This document shows positions 53,474 through 62,117 of a stretch of DNA of 63,793 bases, piece after piece. Each line of letters starts with the position of its first letter. Position 1 is the stretch's first letter. The position numbers and the translations under genes are program-made. Under the pieces are notes generated by a model. It was not told where the DNA came from. It was given only the letters and a program-made list of their open reading frames with translations, and ran no database searches. Location: assembly GCF_039529295.1 (NCBI RefSeq), contig NZ_BAAAMN010000022.1, positions 1 through 63,793 of the forward strand, given 5' to 3'. Origin of the DNA: Yaniella flava (GTDB lineage: Bacteria > Actinomycetota > Actinomycetes > Actinomycetales > Micrococcaceae).

Positions 53474-54516
53474 TGTTCAAAAGTCGAGACACCAGCGTCT
53501 CAGTCCCAAAAACGCGGGGTCGCTTGCGTTTTCGCATCACACTGAGCATCGCACTGCTGGCGCTCGCAGTATCCTGTGTTTTGGCGACGGGGCTGGGAGC
53601 CGTGCCAATTGGCCTCGACGAAATGTGGGGCACCCTTACCGTGCCGTCAGCGGACTGGACTATGAATCAGGTGATCTTCGCTGAAGTCCGTGTGCCACGA
53701 GTGCTCACGGGCATTGCCGTCGGTGCGGGGCTCGCCCTGTCGGGTCTGGTTTTACAGATCACGCTCCGTAATGATTTGGCCGAACCCTACTTGCTCGGTA
53801 TTTCTTCGGGCGCATCCGTGGGCGCGGTCGCGGTACTGATATTCGGGCTCGCGCTAGCGCTGCCGGTTGCAGCGTTCATCACTGGCCTGCTCGCCTTGTT
53901 TATCACACTGCTCATTAGTGGGTTCAGCGGTCGCGTGACGGTCTATCGGGTGATCCTTGCAGGCGTGGCCGTCTCTGCATTGTTTTCTGCGGTTACCTCG
54001 CTGATGATTTTTTCCGCCCCACAAACAGACAGTTACCGCCAGGTATTGCACTGGATCATCGGTTCCCTCTCGAGTGCCAGTTGGGAATCGTCTGCAATTT
54101 CAGGGGCCACACTGCTGGTATTTGGTGGGGTGCTCATCGGGCTCACACGATTGCTGGAAATTTTTCAACTGGACGATGCAGAAATCACTGGCTTAGGCAT
54201 CAACACTCCGCTTGCACGCGGCATCTTGATGAGCCTCGCAGCGCTGCTCGCCGCGGGCATGGTGTCGGTATCGGGCGCCATTGGATTCGTGGGGCTCATG
54301 GTGCCGCACGTGGCCAGAACATTCGCGCGATCGTCAGTGAGTCACCAAGCGATCCTGTCTGTGGTGTTCGGCGCTATTCTGCTGGTGTTGGCGGACACGG
54401 TCGCGCGTCTCGTCATATTACCGGAAGAACTTCCCGTCGGTATTGCGACATCCATTCTGGGGGCGATCGCCCTGTGCATCATTATGGGCCGAAAGACACG
54501 ACGAAAGGGCGTCTAA
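53473..54516 (+). CDS. ABC transporter permease, putative F420-0 importer
   Basis: This 347-aa FecCD/BtuC-type permease has about ten hydrophobic segments. Conserved parts include RVPRVLTGIAVGAGLALSGL, PYLLGISSGASVGAVAV, GAIGFVGLMVPHVARTF and PVGIATSILGAIALCIIM. GTG start overlaps the binding-protein stop (TAGTG) and the stop overlaps the ATPase ATG (TAATG), so the three genes are translationally coupled. Confidence 0.9.
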   Translation: MFKSRDTSVSVPKTRGRLRFRITLSIALLALAVSCVLATGLGAVPIGLDEMWGTLTVPSADWTMNQVIFAEVRVPRVLTGIAVGAGLALSGLVLQITLRNDLAEPYLLGISSGASVGAVAVLIFGLALALPVAAFITGLLALFITLLISGFSGRVTVYRVILAGVAVSALFSAVTSLMIFSAPQTDSYRQVLHWIIGSLSSASWESSAISGATLLVFGGVLIGLTRLLEIFQLDDAEITGLGINTPLARGILMSLAALLAAGMVSVSGAIGFVGLMVPHVARTFARSSVSHQAILSVVFGAILLVLADTVARLVILPEELPVGIATSILGAIALCIIMGRKTRRKGV

Positions 54517-55277
54517 TGCTGCAGGCAACCCAACTTGAGTTTGGTCGTCCCGGTGGGTTTCGACTCGCAACACAAGCGCTCGATTTCGTACCCGGTCAAA
54601 TCATGGGTGTTTTGGGCCCCAATGGTTCGGGCAAGAGTACGTTCTTGCAGTTGCTCTCAGGCATCCTCAAACCAAAAACCGGTGCCATTACATGGGACGG
54701 GCGCAGTCGCCGACAACTTGGTGCGCGAGGCTGGGCTCAAAAAATTGCAGCCATCCCGCAGGAAGCCGGAGCCATTCCAGAAATGGACGTTCAGCAGTAC
54801 GTGTCGTTGGGACTGATACCCAATGAAGGGGTGTTCGGAACCCCCTCGGTCGATGGGGTAGAAACTGTGGCTCAGGTGATGGATGTCTGCAATGTCGTTC
54901 ACCTGGCTGATCGTCGCCTCGCTGAACTGTCGGGCGGGCAGCGTCAACGTGTCCGTATAGCAAAAGCTTTGGCCCAGACACCTCGCACACTCATCCTCGA
55001 TGAACCCGCGAACCACCTCGACCTGCACGCGATCGGGCACTTGGCAGATCTGTTGCACAGATTGGCTCATGATGGTTTAGCTGTTGTGGTGAGCATGCAC
55101 GATATTGATTTAGCGTCACATCTGTCAGACGAGGTGATGGTGCTTCACGAGGGTCGTACCGAAACCATTGGCCCGACCAACGAAGTCCTCACTCCCGAAC
55201 TGATCAAGCGATGCTGGGGCGTCGACGTGATCACTCTGGACGACGGCGACAGTCGCAGGTATTTGTTGAAGTATTAG
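54516..55277 (+). CDS. ABC transporter ATP-binding protein, putative F420-0 importer
   Basis: This 253-aa ATPase shows Walker A GPNGSGKST, signature LSGGQRQRVRIAKALA, Walker B LILDEPANHLD and the switch His in SMHDIDLA. It belongs to the FepC/BtuD group. It completes the three-gene cassette. The ATG at 54516 overlaps the permease stop; a longer upstream frame is the permease read out of frame. Confidence 0.92.
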   Translation: MLQATQLEFGRPGGFRLATQALDFVPGQIMGVLGPNGSGKSTFLQLLSGILKPKTGAITWDGRSRRQLGARGWAQKIAAIPQEAGAIPEMDVQQYVSLGLIPNEGVFGTPSVDGVETVAQVMDVCNVVHLADRRLAELSGGQRQRVRIAKALAQTPRTLILDEPANHLDLHAIGHLADLLHRLAHDGLAVVVSMHDIDLASHLSDEVMVLHEGRTETIGPTNEVLTPELIKRCWGVDVITLDDGDSRRYLLKY

Positions 55278-55450
55278 GTCACTTTCATAGGGTCTACCTC
55301 CTTAAAGAGGCATTGTGCAGGCAATTAGATAGGGGCTGAAATGGGGAACCTCGGAGGAGAGCCGGAATGAACTAGACCAAAATCGATGCAAAAGCTATTT
55401 GAAATCCGTCGAAGCCAAAAGTGATTTTGCAACGTCAGTAGTCTATTTAC

Positions 55451-55477
55451 TTGCCATAATGGTATAATTTCCATACC
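55451..55477 (+). promoter_or_regulatory. Predicted brnTA promoter and operator
   Basis: A TATAAT box (55463-55468) lies 23 bases before the brnT TTG. The inverted repeat GGTAT-N7-ATACC (55461-55477) covers it. BrnA-type antitoxins repress their own operon, so this dyad is a likely BrnA/BrnTA operator. No well-spaced -35 was found. Confidence 0.45.
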
Positions 55478-55491
55478 TCAAAGGGTCAAAA

Positions 55492-55752
55492 TTGGAATTT
55501 GAATTCGATATCATCAAGAGCCGCGCGAACCAGCTGAAGCACGGCATCGACTTTTATAAAGCACAGGCGCGCTGGGAGGATCGGAATTATATTGAACTGC
55601 CAGCACGGACCCAAGGGGAGCCGCGGTGGCTGATTATCGGCCGTATCAATCAGGTTCATCATTCAGCGGTCATTACCTACCGAGATGGTCGAATCAGACT
55701 GATCTCGGTACGTAGAGCACGGAAGGGTGAAGTAGACATATATGAAGACTGA
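55492..55752 (+). CDS. brnT: BrnT-family ribonuclease toxin
   Basis: This 86-aa protein has the BrnT layout: FEFDIIKSRANQLKHGIDF, then ARWEDRNYIELPARTQGEPR, IGRINQVHHSAVITYRDGRI and a C-terminal RLISVRRARKGEVDIYED with conserved Arg/Glu. BrnT toxins have a RelE-like fold and cut RNA, stopping growth. The likely start is TTG, consistent with low translation. It overlaps the antitoxin gene by 11 bases. Confidence 0.92.
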   Translation: MEFEFDIIKSRANQLKHGIDFYKAQARWEDRNYIELPARTQGEPRWLIIGRINQVHHSAVITYRDGRIRLISVRRARKGEVDIYED

Positions 55753-55978
55753 GAATTTTGACGCTCGATTCGACGAGGGCGAAGATGTAACAGCTTATTT
55801 GGATATCGATAAAGCTCGTAGACCAGCTCGTGAACAACGACGTGTGAACGTAGATTTTCCCGCGTGGATGGTTGAAGCTTTAGATGATGAAGCACGAAGG
55901 CTTGGGGTGACGCGCCAAGCAATTATTAAAGTGTGGCTTGCTGATCGTCTCGAGCAACGTCGTGATTCTGCGGCGTAG
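55742..55978 (+). CDS. brnA: BrnA-family antitoxin
   Basis: This 78-aa protein has an acidic N terminus (DARFDEGEDVTAYLD) expected to wrap the toxin and a C-terminal ribbon-helix-helix (RRVNVDFPAWMVEALDDEAR, then RLGVTRQAIIKVWLADRLEQ) for DNA binding. It follows brnT with overlapping codons, the standard toxin-first order of BrnTA modules. Confidence 0.92.
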   Translation: MKTENFDARFDEGEDVTAYLDIDKARRPAREQRRVNVDFPAWMVEALDDEARRLGVTRQAIIKVWLADRLEQRRDSAA

Positions 55979-56007
55979 GGCTTCATAGCACGGCTGCTAA
56001 CTACCTT

Positions 56008-57168
56008 TTATAGCTTCTCGATCTCGTCAAAGAACGCATCGAATTGGTAATCCAACAGCAACTGAGTCAAGAACCCTGCCGTCTGCAAGCCCGGAACCCA
56101 ATTGAGGATGACCCAGGCCGCATTATCTACTGATTGCCGCAGCGCGCGTTCGTAAAGCATTACGGTGGCCTGTTCCTCGGTCGCGGCGTTCTCGACCAGC
56201 TGCCGCGTCTCGAAAATCTCGGACGAAACCGTAGCGATGAGCCCCCGATCCTGAAGCTGTTCAACTCGCGCAACTAATTCTTCGAGGTACATGTCGGTAT
56301 GCTCAACCGAAGCGATTTCCGGGTGCGGATCCAAACACTGCGACGCCCACGCGACACCCATGCACGCTTCCAATCGTGCCCGAACAATCGCAGAGTCATC
56401 CCAGGGCGCTGGTGCCGAACCTTCCTGGAGGGCTCGGGTGATCATGGTCAGCTCGTGGATCATCTGCTGGGTGGCGTCAGCAAGCGTCGTGACCTCACCG
56501 GGCTGGATGGATTCCGGCGCATAGGAGAGGCCGTCTGCAGCAACGGGTTCATCGGCATCCATGGGACGCAGGTCAAGCTCATGCACCACGGCCAGCTGTA
56601 ATGCTTGCTGCGGTACACGAAAGACCGGATCCGCGCCGGATTCAAGAACCTCTGGGGCAAGTTCGATGTCGAGTTCAGCACCAACGGCCGGGAGGACAGT
56701 ATTGACCAACCGCGCGTAGTTGCCCGACATGAAGTGTGCCAGCAGTTTGCGGTTGCCTTCGATCGGGGCGCCGTAGTTCAACACGATGTGGGTGCCTAGC
56801 CGGCATACATCGTCGACGTGCTGGCGTGATAGGTAAGTGGCGTCAGCGCTGCGTCCTGCGGTGTTGAGGTCGCGCTGATACTGGTAGACGGCACCGGTGA
56901 GTAGCACCTGTAACCACCCGTAGACGCCGTGGTTGATGATGAGCTGCTGATGTGCCTGGACCACCTGACCGAACTGCGGCTTCGCAGCCAAATTGCCGGA
57001 GCGGGTCAGCCATTTGGCGAAATCGGCGATCGCTGTTGGGCCATAGAGTTCAAAGCTGCGATCCCTCAGTTTTTGGCCGGACGCCGCCAAAGCTTTGAGG
57101 CCGCCGAGCTTGCGATGCCGAGCGAGTAAGTTTTCGGTGTCAATCTGGTAATCGGTCACGGCGCCCAT
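56008..57168 (-). CDS. Unrecognised 386-aa protein divergent from ATP-grasp gene
   Basis: I do not recognise this family. The protein looks largely alpha-helical with no signal peptide and no transmembrane segment. Features include HRKLGGLKALAASGQKLRDR, FELYGPTAIADFAKWLTRSG, VVHELDLRPMDADEPVAADG and a C terminus WVILNWVPGLQTAGFLTQLL. Codon and base composition match neighbours, so it is likely a real gene. The ATG at 57168 gives MGAVTDYQIDTENLLARHRK; a longer frame to 57312 runs into the divergent gene's leader. It shares a 137-base control region with the ATP-grasp gene. Confidence 0.75.
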   Translation of the reverse strand: MGAVTDYQIDTENLLARHRKLGGLKALAASGQKLRDRSFELYGPTAIADFAKWLTRSGNLAAKPQFGQVVQAHQQLIINHGVYGWLQVLLTGAVYQYQRDLNTAGRSADATYLSRQHVDDVCRLGTHIVLNYGAPIEGNRKLLAHFMSGNYARLVNTVLPAVGAELDIELAPEVLESGADPVFRVPQQALQLAVVHELDLRPMDADEPVAADGLSYAPESIQPGEVTTLADATQQMIHELTMITRALQEGSAPAPWDDSAIVRARLEACMGVAWASQCLDPHPEIASVEHTDMYLEELVARVEQLQDRGLIATVSSEIFETRQLVENAATEEQATVMLYERALRQSVDNAAWVILNWVPGLQTAGFLTQLLLDYQFDAFFDEIEKL

Positions 57169-57197
57169 CGTACAACGCCATTCGATGCAGTACCTCG

Positions 57198-57227
57198 CTG
57201 ACACTGTGACGATCGTTACATTATACT
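57198..57227 (+). promoter_or_regulatory. Promoter with operator-like palindrome in its spacer
   Basis: CTGACA (57198-57203) and TATACT (57222-57227) are separated by 18 bases, facing the ATP-grasp gene 78 bases away. TGTGACGATCGTTACA (57205-57220) is a near-perfect dyad filling the spacer, the usual site for a repressor. No regulator gene is adjacent. Confidence 0.55.
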
Positions 57228-57305
57228 GAAGGGGCAACAAAAACGACATGATATTCGTCCATTGGGTGTGATGCATTCGTTTGATACTCCGGCCAGGAGG
57301 AAACC

Positions 57306-58580
57306 ATGCCACAGCATATATTCGTGCTAGGACTCGAGGATCGAAACCAGGTGGAACTCGAGGCGCTGCCAGATGCCGACCAGTATGTGTTTCACAGTTT
57401 GCTGTCCATCGTGACGATGCAGGAGGGTCATGCGTCGTTTCCTGACATTCTACGGAACGCTCAAGACCGGCTTGATGGTTTCGATGGCACCATCGATGCG
57501 ATCGTCGGCTACTGGGACTTCCCGGTCAACATGTTGGTGCCGATTCTGTCTCGTCAATATGGGCTGCCCTCGAAGAGTCTCGAGGCGGTGGTGAAGTGCG
57601 AGCACAAGTACTGGTCGCGTCTCGAGCAACAAAAAGTGATCGACGAATACCCGGCATTTGGACTGATTGATATACACGATCCGGAGGCGGCGTTGCCTGC
57701 GCACATGTCCTACCCGGTGTGGGTGAAACCTATTCAGTCATTTTCATCCCAGGGAGCGCATTATGCCCCGACCCCAGATGCGTTACGCCAGGCACTGGAG
57801 ACCGAACGGCAACAGCCTCATAGCTCCGGGGACGCCTTCGACGAGGTGTTGAAGTTCTTGGATCTGCCCGAGGAAGTGTCGGGTATATCGGGGCACGCCT
57901 ACATGGTCGAGGAGGCAGCCAGCGGCCAGCAGTGCACGCTAGAAGGTTATAGCTGGGACGACGAGGTTGAGATCATCGGTGTCGTGGACTCCATTTGTTA
58001 TGAAGACTCCTCCAGCTTCTTGCGGTACCAGTACCCCTCAAAATTGCCCGACCATGCGTTGGCGCAAATGGCCGAGACGACCCGAAAAGTTATCGGTGCA
58101 GTCGGTCTGCAAAACAGCACGTTCAATATCGAGTATTTCTGGGACGACGCTACCCAGCGACTCTCGCTGCTGGAGATCAATAGTCGCCATTCCCAGTCTC
58201 ATGCGCAAATTTTTCACTGGGTGGACGGGATGCCCAACCACTTAGCCATGATTGACCTCGCGCTGGGACGCCGTCCGCAGATGCCTCGACGTGAAGGCGA
58301 ATACCCAATCGCTGCGAAGTGGATGTTCCGACGTTTTACCGATGGGATGGTTCATCGCGTGCCGAGCCCTGAAGAAATTCAAGCCGTTGAGCAGCAGTTC
58401 GCCGCGGTCACCATTACGATCGTCGCTAAAGAAGGTCTGCGACTGTCGGATCTGGAACGTCAGGATAGTTACAGTTTTATGCTGGCTGAACTTTTCATGG
58501 CTGGTGCCACTGAGCGGGAGCTGCACGAAGTCTACGACTCTTGTTGCGAAGCGCTGCAATTCACCATCGAGGATGTATAA
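57306..58580 (+). CDS. ATP-grasp domain protein
   Basis: This 424-aa protein has a family-like N-terminal domain (GYWDFPVNMLVPILSRQYGL) followed by an ATP-grasp fold. SLEAVVKCEHKYWSRLEQQK starts the lid, YPVWVKPIQSFSSQGAHYAP supplies the ATP-contacting Lys, YMVEEAASGQQCTLEGYSWD the adenine region, and FNIEYFWDD...LLEINSRHSQSH the metal-binding Glu/Asn. It should join a carboxylate to an amine or similar nucleophile using ATP. AGGAGG precedes the ATG. Followed one base later by a DUF1801 gene. Substrate unknown. Confidence 0.85.
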   Translation: MPQHIFVLGLEDRNQVELEALPDADQYVFHSLLSIVTMQEGHASFPDILRNAQDRLDGFDGTIDAIVGYWDFPVNMLVPILSRQYGLPSKSLEAVVKCEHKYWSRLEQQKVIDEYPAFGLIDIHDPEAALPAHMSYPVWVKPIQSFSSQGAHYAPTPDALRQALETERQQPHSSGDAFDEVLKFLDLPEEVSGISGHAYMVEEAASGQQCTLEGYSWDDEVEIIGVVDSICYEDSSSFLRYQYPSKLPDHALAQMAETTRKVIGAVGLQNSTFNIEYFWDDATQRLSLLEINSRHSQSHAQIFHWVDGMPNHLAMIDLALGRRPQMPRREGEYPIAAKWMFRRFTDGMVHRVPSPEEIQAVEQQFAAVTITIVAKEGLRLSDLERQDSYSFMLAELFMAGATERELHEVYDSCCEALQFTIEDV

Positions 58581-58581
58581 A

Positions 58582-58989
58582 ATGCAGCCGACCGATGTCG
58601 ATCCACGGGAGTTTATTGCCACGGTCGATCATGCTGTGCGCCGTGCCGACGCCGAGCGGATGCTGGCGATCATGGGCGATGTTACGGGTGACGAGCCGGT
58701 GATGTGGGGCCCAAGCATCATTGGGTTCGGCAGTTATCATTACGTCTACGCGTCTGGACTGGAAGGCGATGCGCCCGCCGCGGGGTTTAGCCCGCGAAAG
58801 GCGCATCTGGTCGTGTATTTGGTGGGCGGTATCGAGGAGCGCTACCCCGAGCAGTTGGCACAACTTGGCCCGCATAAGGTCGGTAAAGCCTGCCTCTACT
58901 TGAAGAAGCTCGATGACGTCGATGAAGACGTGTTGCGATACCTTATCAAGGACTCCTACGACTTCATCAAGACCGAGTACCCCGACTGA
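58582..58989 (+). CDS. DUF1801 domain protein
   Basis: This 135-aa protein has the DUF1801/YdhG-like fold hallmarks: MWGPSIIGFGSYHYVYASGL, SPRKAHLVVYLVGG and GKACLYLKKLDDVD. These small proteins are of unknown function. It starts one base after the ATP-grasp stop (TAAAATG), so co-translation is likely, and the two products may act in one pathway. Confidence 0.85.
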   Translation: MQPTDVDPREFIATVDHAVRRADAERMLAIMGDVTGDEPVMWGPSIIGFGSYHYVYASGLEGDAPAAGFSPRKAHLVVYLVGGIEERYPEQLAQLGPHKVGKACLYLKKLDDVDEDVLRYLIKDSYDFIKTEYPD

Positions 58990-58998
58990 ACCCCGCGT

Positions 58999-60354
58999 CT
59001 AGTGTTCGTGAGTTTCCAAATCGAGGTTCTTGGATTCGCGGGTGAGTAGGATCGCGGTCGCCGAGACGAGCGCCAACCCGATCAGGTACATGATGACCGG
59101 CGTCACCGACATGCCGCCGGTCGATGCATACAGCGAGGCCAGGATGGTCGGGGTAAAACCGGCACCGATCAGGGTCGCCAACTGGTAGCCCATCGATGCG
59201 CCGGTATAGCGGGAGCCGGTACCAAATTGCTCGGAAATGAACGCCGCCAGTGGCCCATAGATTACGGCATGCAGTGCCAGGGCGATGACGAAGGCGGCCA
59301 GGATCAACAGCCAGTTGTTGGATTCCATCATCGCGAAGAATGGTGGCAGGAAGGCTACGAACAGCACCAGGCCAACGATCATGACCGGACGACGCCCGAG
59401 TTTATCTGAGATGTGCGCGAAGAAGATCACGAAGAAGATCGAGATCACTGACGCGATCGCAAAGGCGTACAGCACCGCGGAGCGTTCCGCACCGAACTCG
59501 GTCGCATAACTGACCGAGAAGGTCGACAGCAGCACTTGGAGCGCGAAACCGGACGCCCCGGCCAACATGGTCAGAATCAAGGCCTTTGGACGACGGAGCA
59601 CCTCAAGGATGGGAAGCTCTTTCTTCGGCTGGTTCTTCGTTTGCTTATCTTTTTCCAATGCAGCCAAGAAGATCGGGGACTCGGAGATCTTGGAGCGCAC
59701 GATCATGCCGATGATGAGCAACACGAACGACAGCAGGAACGGTACGCGCCAGCCCCAGGTCATGAAGTCTTCATGAGGTAGGACGGCGGCAAAGGTGCCA
59801 AGCACGAACGTCCCAAGTGCCGCACCGGTTGGTGCGCCCGCGTTGGTGAAGGATGCCGCGAAGCCGCGCCGTCCCTTTTCGGAGTGTTCCAGCGCCATCA
59901 ACGCGGCACCGCCCCATTCGCCGCCGACGGCGATACCCTGGCACATGCGGAGCATGACCAAGATGACGGCTCCCCATGAGCCAATGGTGGCGGCGCTGGG
60001 CACCAGGCCAATCAGGGTTGATGCGACACCCATGATGAACATGGACAACACCAGCATCTTCTTGCGGCCTAACTTGTCACCGAAGTGACCGAAGATCGCC
60101 CCGCCGAGGGGACGAGCCAGGTAACCGGCCGCAAACGTACCGTATGAGGCAATTGTGCCGGCCAGCGGGTCCAGGTTATTGAAGAAGACGGTCGGAAAGA
60201 TGAGTGCTGACGCCGATGCGTAGAGCAGGAAGTCATAGAACTCGATGGATGAGCCCAGATAGCTCGACAGAATCACACGTCGTGATTCTTTGCGCTTCTG
60301 GGCAGGGGTGAGCTGCTCTACGGCGGCGTCAGGTGCTGGTGTGGAAACACTCAT
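58999..60354 (-). CDS. MFS transporter, metabolite:H+ symporter (MHS) type
   Basis: This 451-aa protein has 12 predicted helices. The MHS pattern is clear: SSYLGSSIEFYDFLLYASAS, ARPLGGAIFGHFGDKLGRKK (loop 2-3 signature), GVASTLIGLVPSAATIG and GGEWGGAALMALEHSEKGRR. MHS transporters import organic acids or osmolytes such as citrate, shikimate or proline/betaine. Substrate unknown. It converges on the DUF1801 gene with nine bases between stops. Confidence 0.93.
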   Translation of the reverse strand: MSVSTPAPDAAVEQLTPAQKRKESRRVILSSYLGSSIEFYDFLLYASASALIFPTVFFNNLDPLAGTIASYGTFAAGYLARPLGGAIFGHFGDKLGRKKMLVLSMFIMGVASTLIGLVPSAATIGSWGAVILVMLRMCQGIAVGGEWGGAALMALEHSEKGRRGFAASFTNAGAPTGAALGTFVLGTFAAVLPHEDFMTWGWRVPFLLSFVLLIIGMIVRSKISESPIFLAALEKDKQTKNQPKKELPILEVLRRPKALILTMLAGASGFALQVLLSTFSVSYATEFGAERSAVLYAFAIASVISIFFVIFFAHISDKLGRRPVMIVGLVLFVAFLPPFFAMMESNNWLLILAAFVIALALHAVIYGPLAAFISEQFGTGSRYTGASMGYQLATLIGAGFTPTILASLYASTGGMSVTPVIMYLIGLALVSATAILLTRESKNLDLETHEH

Positions 60355-60473
60355 GCTAGAAACTCCTCTAGTGCTCTAGGTCACCTGATATCCAACACCG
60401 AATAGATGAGAATGTCAAGGATTGTGAAAGCCATGCATTGCGAATCCCATCGAACAGCCTGTGACTCGTCGCG

Positions 60474-61061
60474 CTACCCCTCGTGCTCTGTGGATCGGAC
60501 GTGGGTGCGCTGGCCGTCTCGACCAAAGAGGCTCAGGTATTCGACCGGTCCTGAGCTTGTGGCGCCAAACCAGTGTGGAGTGCGGGTATCGAACTCGACG
60601 ACTTCGCCTGCCTCGAGTAGGAGGTCCTGGTCGCCAAGGATCAGGCGCAGGGTGCCATTGAGTACATATGCCCAGTCGTATCCCTGATGTGAATGTAATT
60701 CGGGTGGTGCCCCGTCGGTGCCGGTTGGCAGCACAAATTTATACGCCTGAATGCCCCCGGGTCGTCGTGTCAACGGAATGACGACCGAACCATCGCCGGC
60801 CGCCAGCGGTCTAAGGTCGATGCGAGGGTCCGCCGTGCGCGGAGCATTGACGAGGTAGTCAATGGTGACCCCGTAGTACCTGGCTAGCGGCAGTAACTGT
60901 TCCAGCGACGGTCTGCGCAGCCCGGCTTCCAGTCGCGACAGCGTGCTCGCGGAGATGTCCGTTTCTTCGGCGAGCGTGGTGAGGGTGACGTCGCGTCGCA
61001 GTCGAAGGTGCTTCAGGCGCGGTCCAACGGCATCAAGAGTTTCATTCGCAGATTCATTCAT
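60474..61061 (-). CDS. XRE-family regulator with cupin domain
   Basis: This ~195-aa protein has an N-terminal HTH (LKHLRLRRDVTLTTLAEETD, then ISASTLSRLEAGLRRPSLEQ) and a C-terminal cupin_2 domain (ELHSHQGYDWAYVLNGTLRL; EAGEVVEFDTRTPHWF) that probably binds a small ligand or metal. It is divergent from the oxidoreductase/methyltransferase pair and likely controls it and itself through a palindrome overlapping its leader. Confidence 0.92.
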   Translation of the reverse strand: MNESANETLDAVGPRLKHLRLRRDVTLTTLAEETDISASTLSRLEAGLRRPSLEQLLPLARYYGVTIDYLVNAPRTADPRIDLRPLAAGDGSVVIPLTRRPGGIQAYKFVLPTGTDGAPPELHSHQGYDWAYVLNGTLRLILGDQDLLLEAGEVVEFDTRTPHWFGATSSGPVEYLSLFGRDGQRTHVRSTEHEG

Positions 61062-61070
61062 GCCCCCATT

Positions 61071-61097
61071 TTGCCATTTGGCAAGAATGTTTGCCAA
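61071..61097. promoter_or_regulatory. Predicted operator of the XRE-cupin regulator
   Basis: TTGCCA-TT-TGGCAA (61071-61084) is a perfect dyad ten bases upstream of the regulator ATG. A further TTGCCA half-site lies at 61091-61096. The position between divergent genes suits control of both. Confidence 0.6.
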
Positions 61098-61154
61098 TGC
61101 GTCGACAGTGGGTCATGCTGGTATCGAAACAACACACGACAGGAGAACAACGTG

Positions 61155-62117
61155 ATGAATACAGAACAACGTGGTCGGAACTACGACGTCGCAATCGTAG
61201 GCGGCGGTGCCGCAGGACTGAGTGCAGCTTTGACGCTCGCCCGCGCTCGTCGCGAGGTGATCGTCATTGACGCCGGAACACCCCGAAATGCTCCGGCGGC
61301 AGCAGCGCACGGCCTCATCGGGCTGGAGGGCATCAACCCGATGCAATTGCTGGAACGTGGTCGTCGTGAGGCAGCTTCGTATGGCGCACATATCGTTGAG
61401 GCCAGTGTTACCAGTGCCACGAAAACTGACGAGGGCGAGTTTGTCGTCCGTCTCGATGACGGTTCATCGGTACAGACCGGACAACTCGTGTTGGCGACCG
61501 GGGTGCGCGACGAGCTCCCAGACATCACTGGTCTGGCACAGCGGTGGGGACGCGATGCCGTGCACTGCCCGTATTGTCACGGGTGGGAGATCCGCGACCA
61601 GCGCATCGGTGTGCTGGCAACGAGCCCGATGTCGGTGATGAAAGCACTGCTGTTTCGGCAGTGGAGCGAGTACATGTGGTTCTTACCCAATGGGATAGAT
61701 TTTGCAGCCGACCAACTGGAACAGTTGACGGAAAAGGGCATCATCGTGGTGCCGGGCGACGTGTCTAGTGTCGAGGCCACCGATGATCACTTGACCGGGG
61801 TGATGTTGGACAAAACCACCACCCTTGCTCTGGATGCGCTTGCTGTACCAACAACGGCGTCGCCCCGCTTGGAAGGCCTGCACGATCTAGGGGTCGATAC
61901 CTCTGAGAGCGCCGCGGGGGTTTCCGTCGTTGCCGATGCGACGGGGCATACCTCGGTTCCAGGGGTCTGGGCGACTGGTAATCTGGTCAATCCGGGAATG
62001 CAGGTCAGCGAGGCCGCTGCGCACGGTGGCCGCTTGGCGATGACGCTCAACACCGAGTTGTTTTTTGGCCCCATTGATCCGGCCAGCATGGCGAATACTT
62101 CGAAGAAGGCAGCATGA
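61155..62117 (+). CDS. Thioredoxin-reductase-like NAD(P)/FAD oxidoreductase
   Basis: This 320-aa flavoprotein has the FAD motif VGGGAAGLSAALTLARA (15-31), a CPYC pair (Cys138, Cys141) where TrxB has CATC, and a C-terminal FAD motif GVWATGNLVNPGMQVSEAAA. The NADPH motif region (IGVLATSPMSVMKALLF) departs from GxGxxA, so nicotinamide use is uncertain. It is not the main TrxB, which is at 24134-25075. AGGAG precedes the start (GTGATG). The stop overlaps the methyltransferase ATG. Confidence 0.87.
   Translation: MNTEQRGRNYDVAIVGGGAAGLSAALTLARARREVIVIDAGTPRNAPAAAAHGLIGLEGINPMQLLERGRREAASYGAHIVEASVTSATKTDEGEFVVRLDDGSSVQTGQLVLATGVRDELPDITGLAQRWGRDAVHCPYCHGWEIRDQRIGVLATSPMSVMKALLFRQWSEYMWFLPNGIDFAADQLEQLTEKGIIVVPGDVSSVEATDDHLTGVMLDKTTTLALDALAVPTTASPRLEGLHDLGVDTSESAAGVSVVADATGHTSVPGVWATGNLVNPGMQVSEAAAHGGRLAMTLNTELFFGPIDPASMANTSKKAA

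Noticed and set aside
51271..55277. Iron-siderophore uptake operon
   Set aside because: The ABC proteins are of that fold class, but the divergent F420 biosynthesis genes make the described F420-0 cassette the better reading; iron transport is kept only as an alternative.
61155..62117. Second trxB
   Set aside because: The CxxC and FAD motifs resemble TrxB, but the NADPH motif is altered and the neighbours are an XRE-cupin regulator and methyltransferase; the true trxB is next to trxA.
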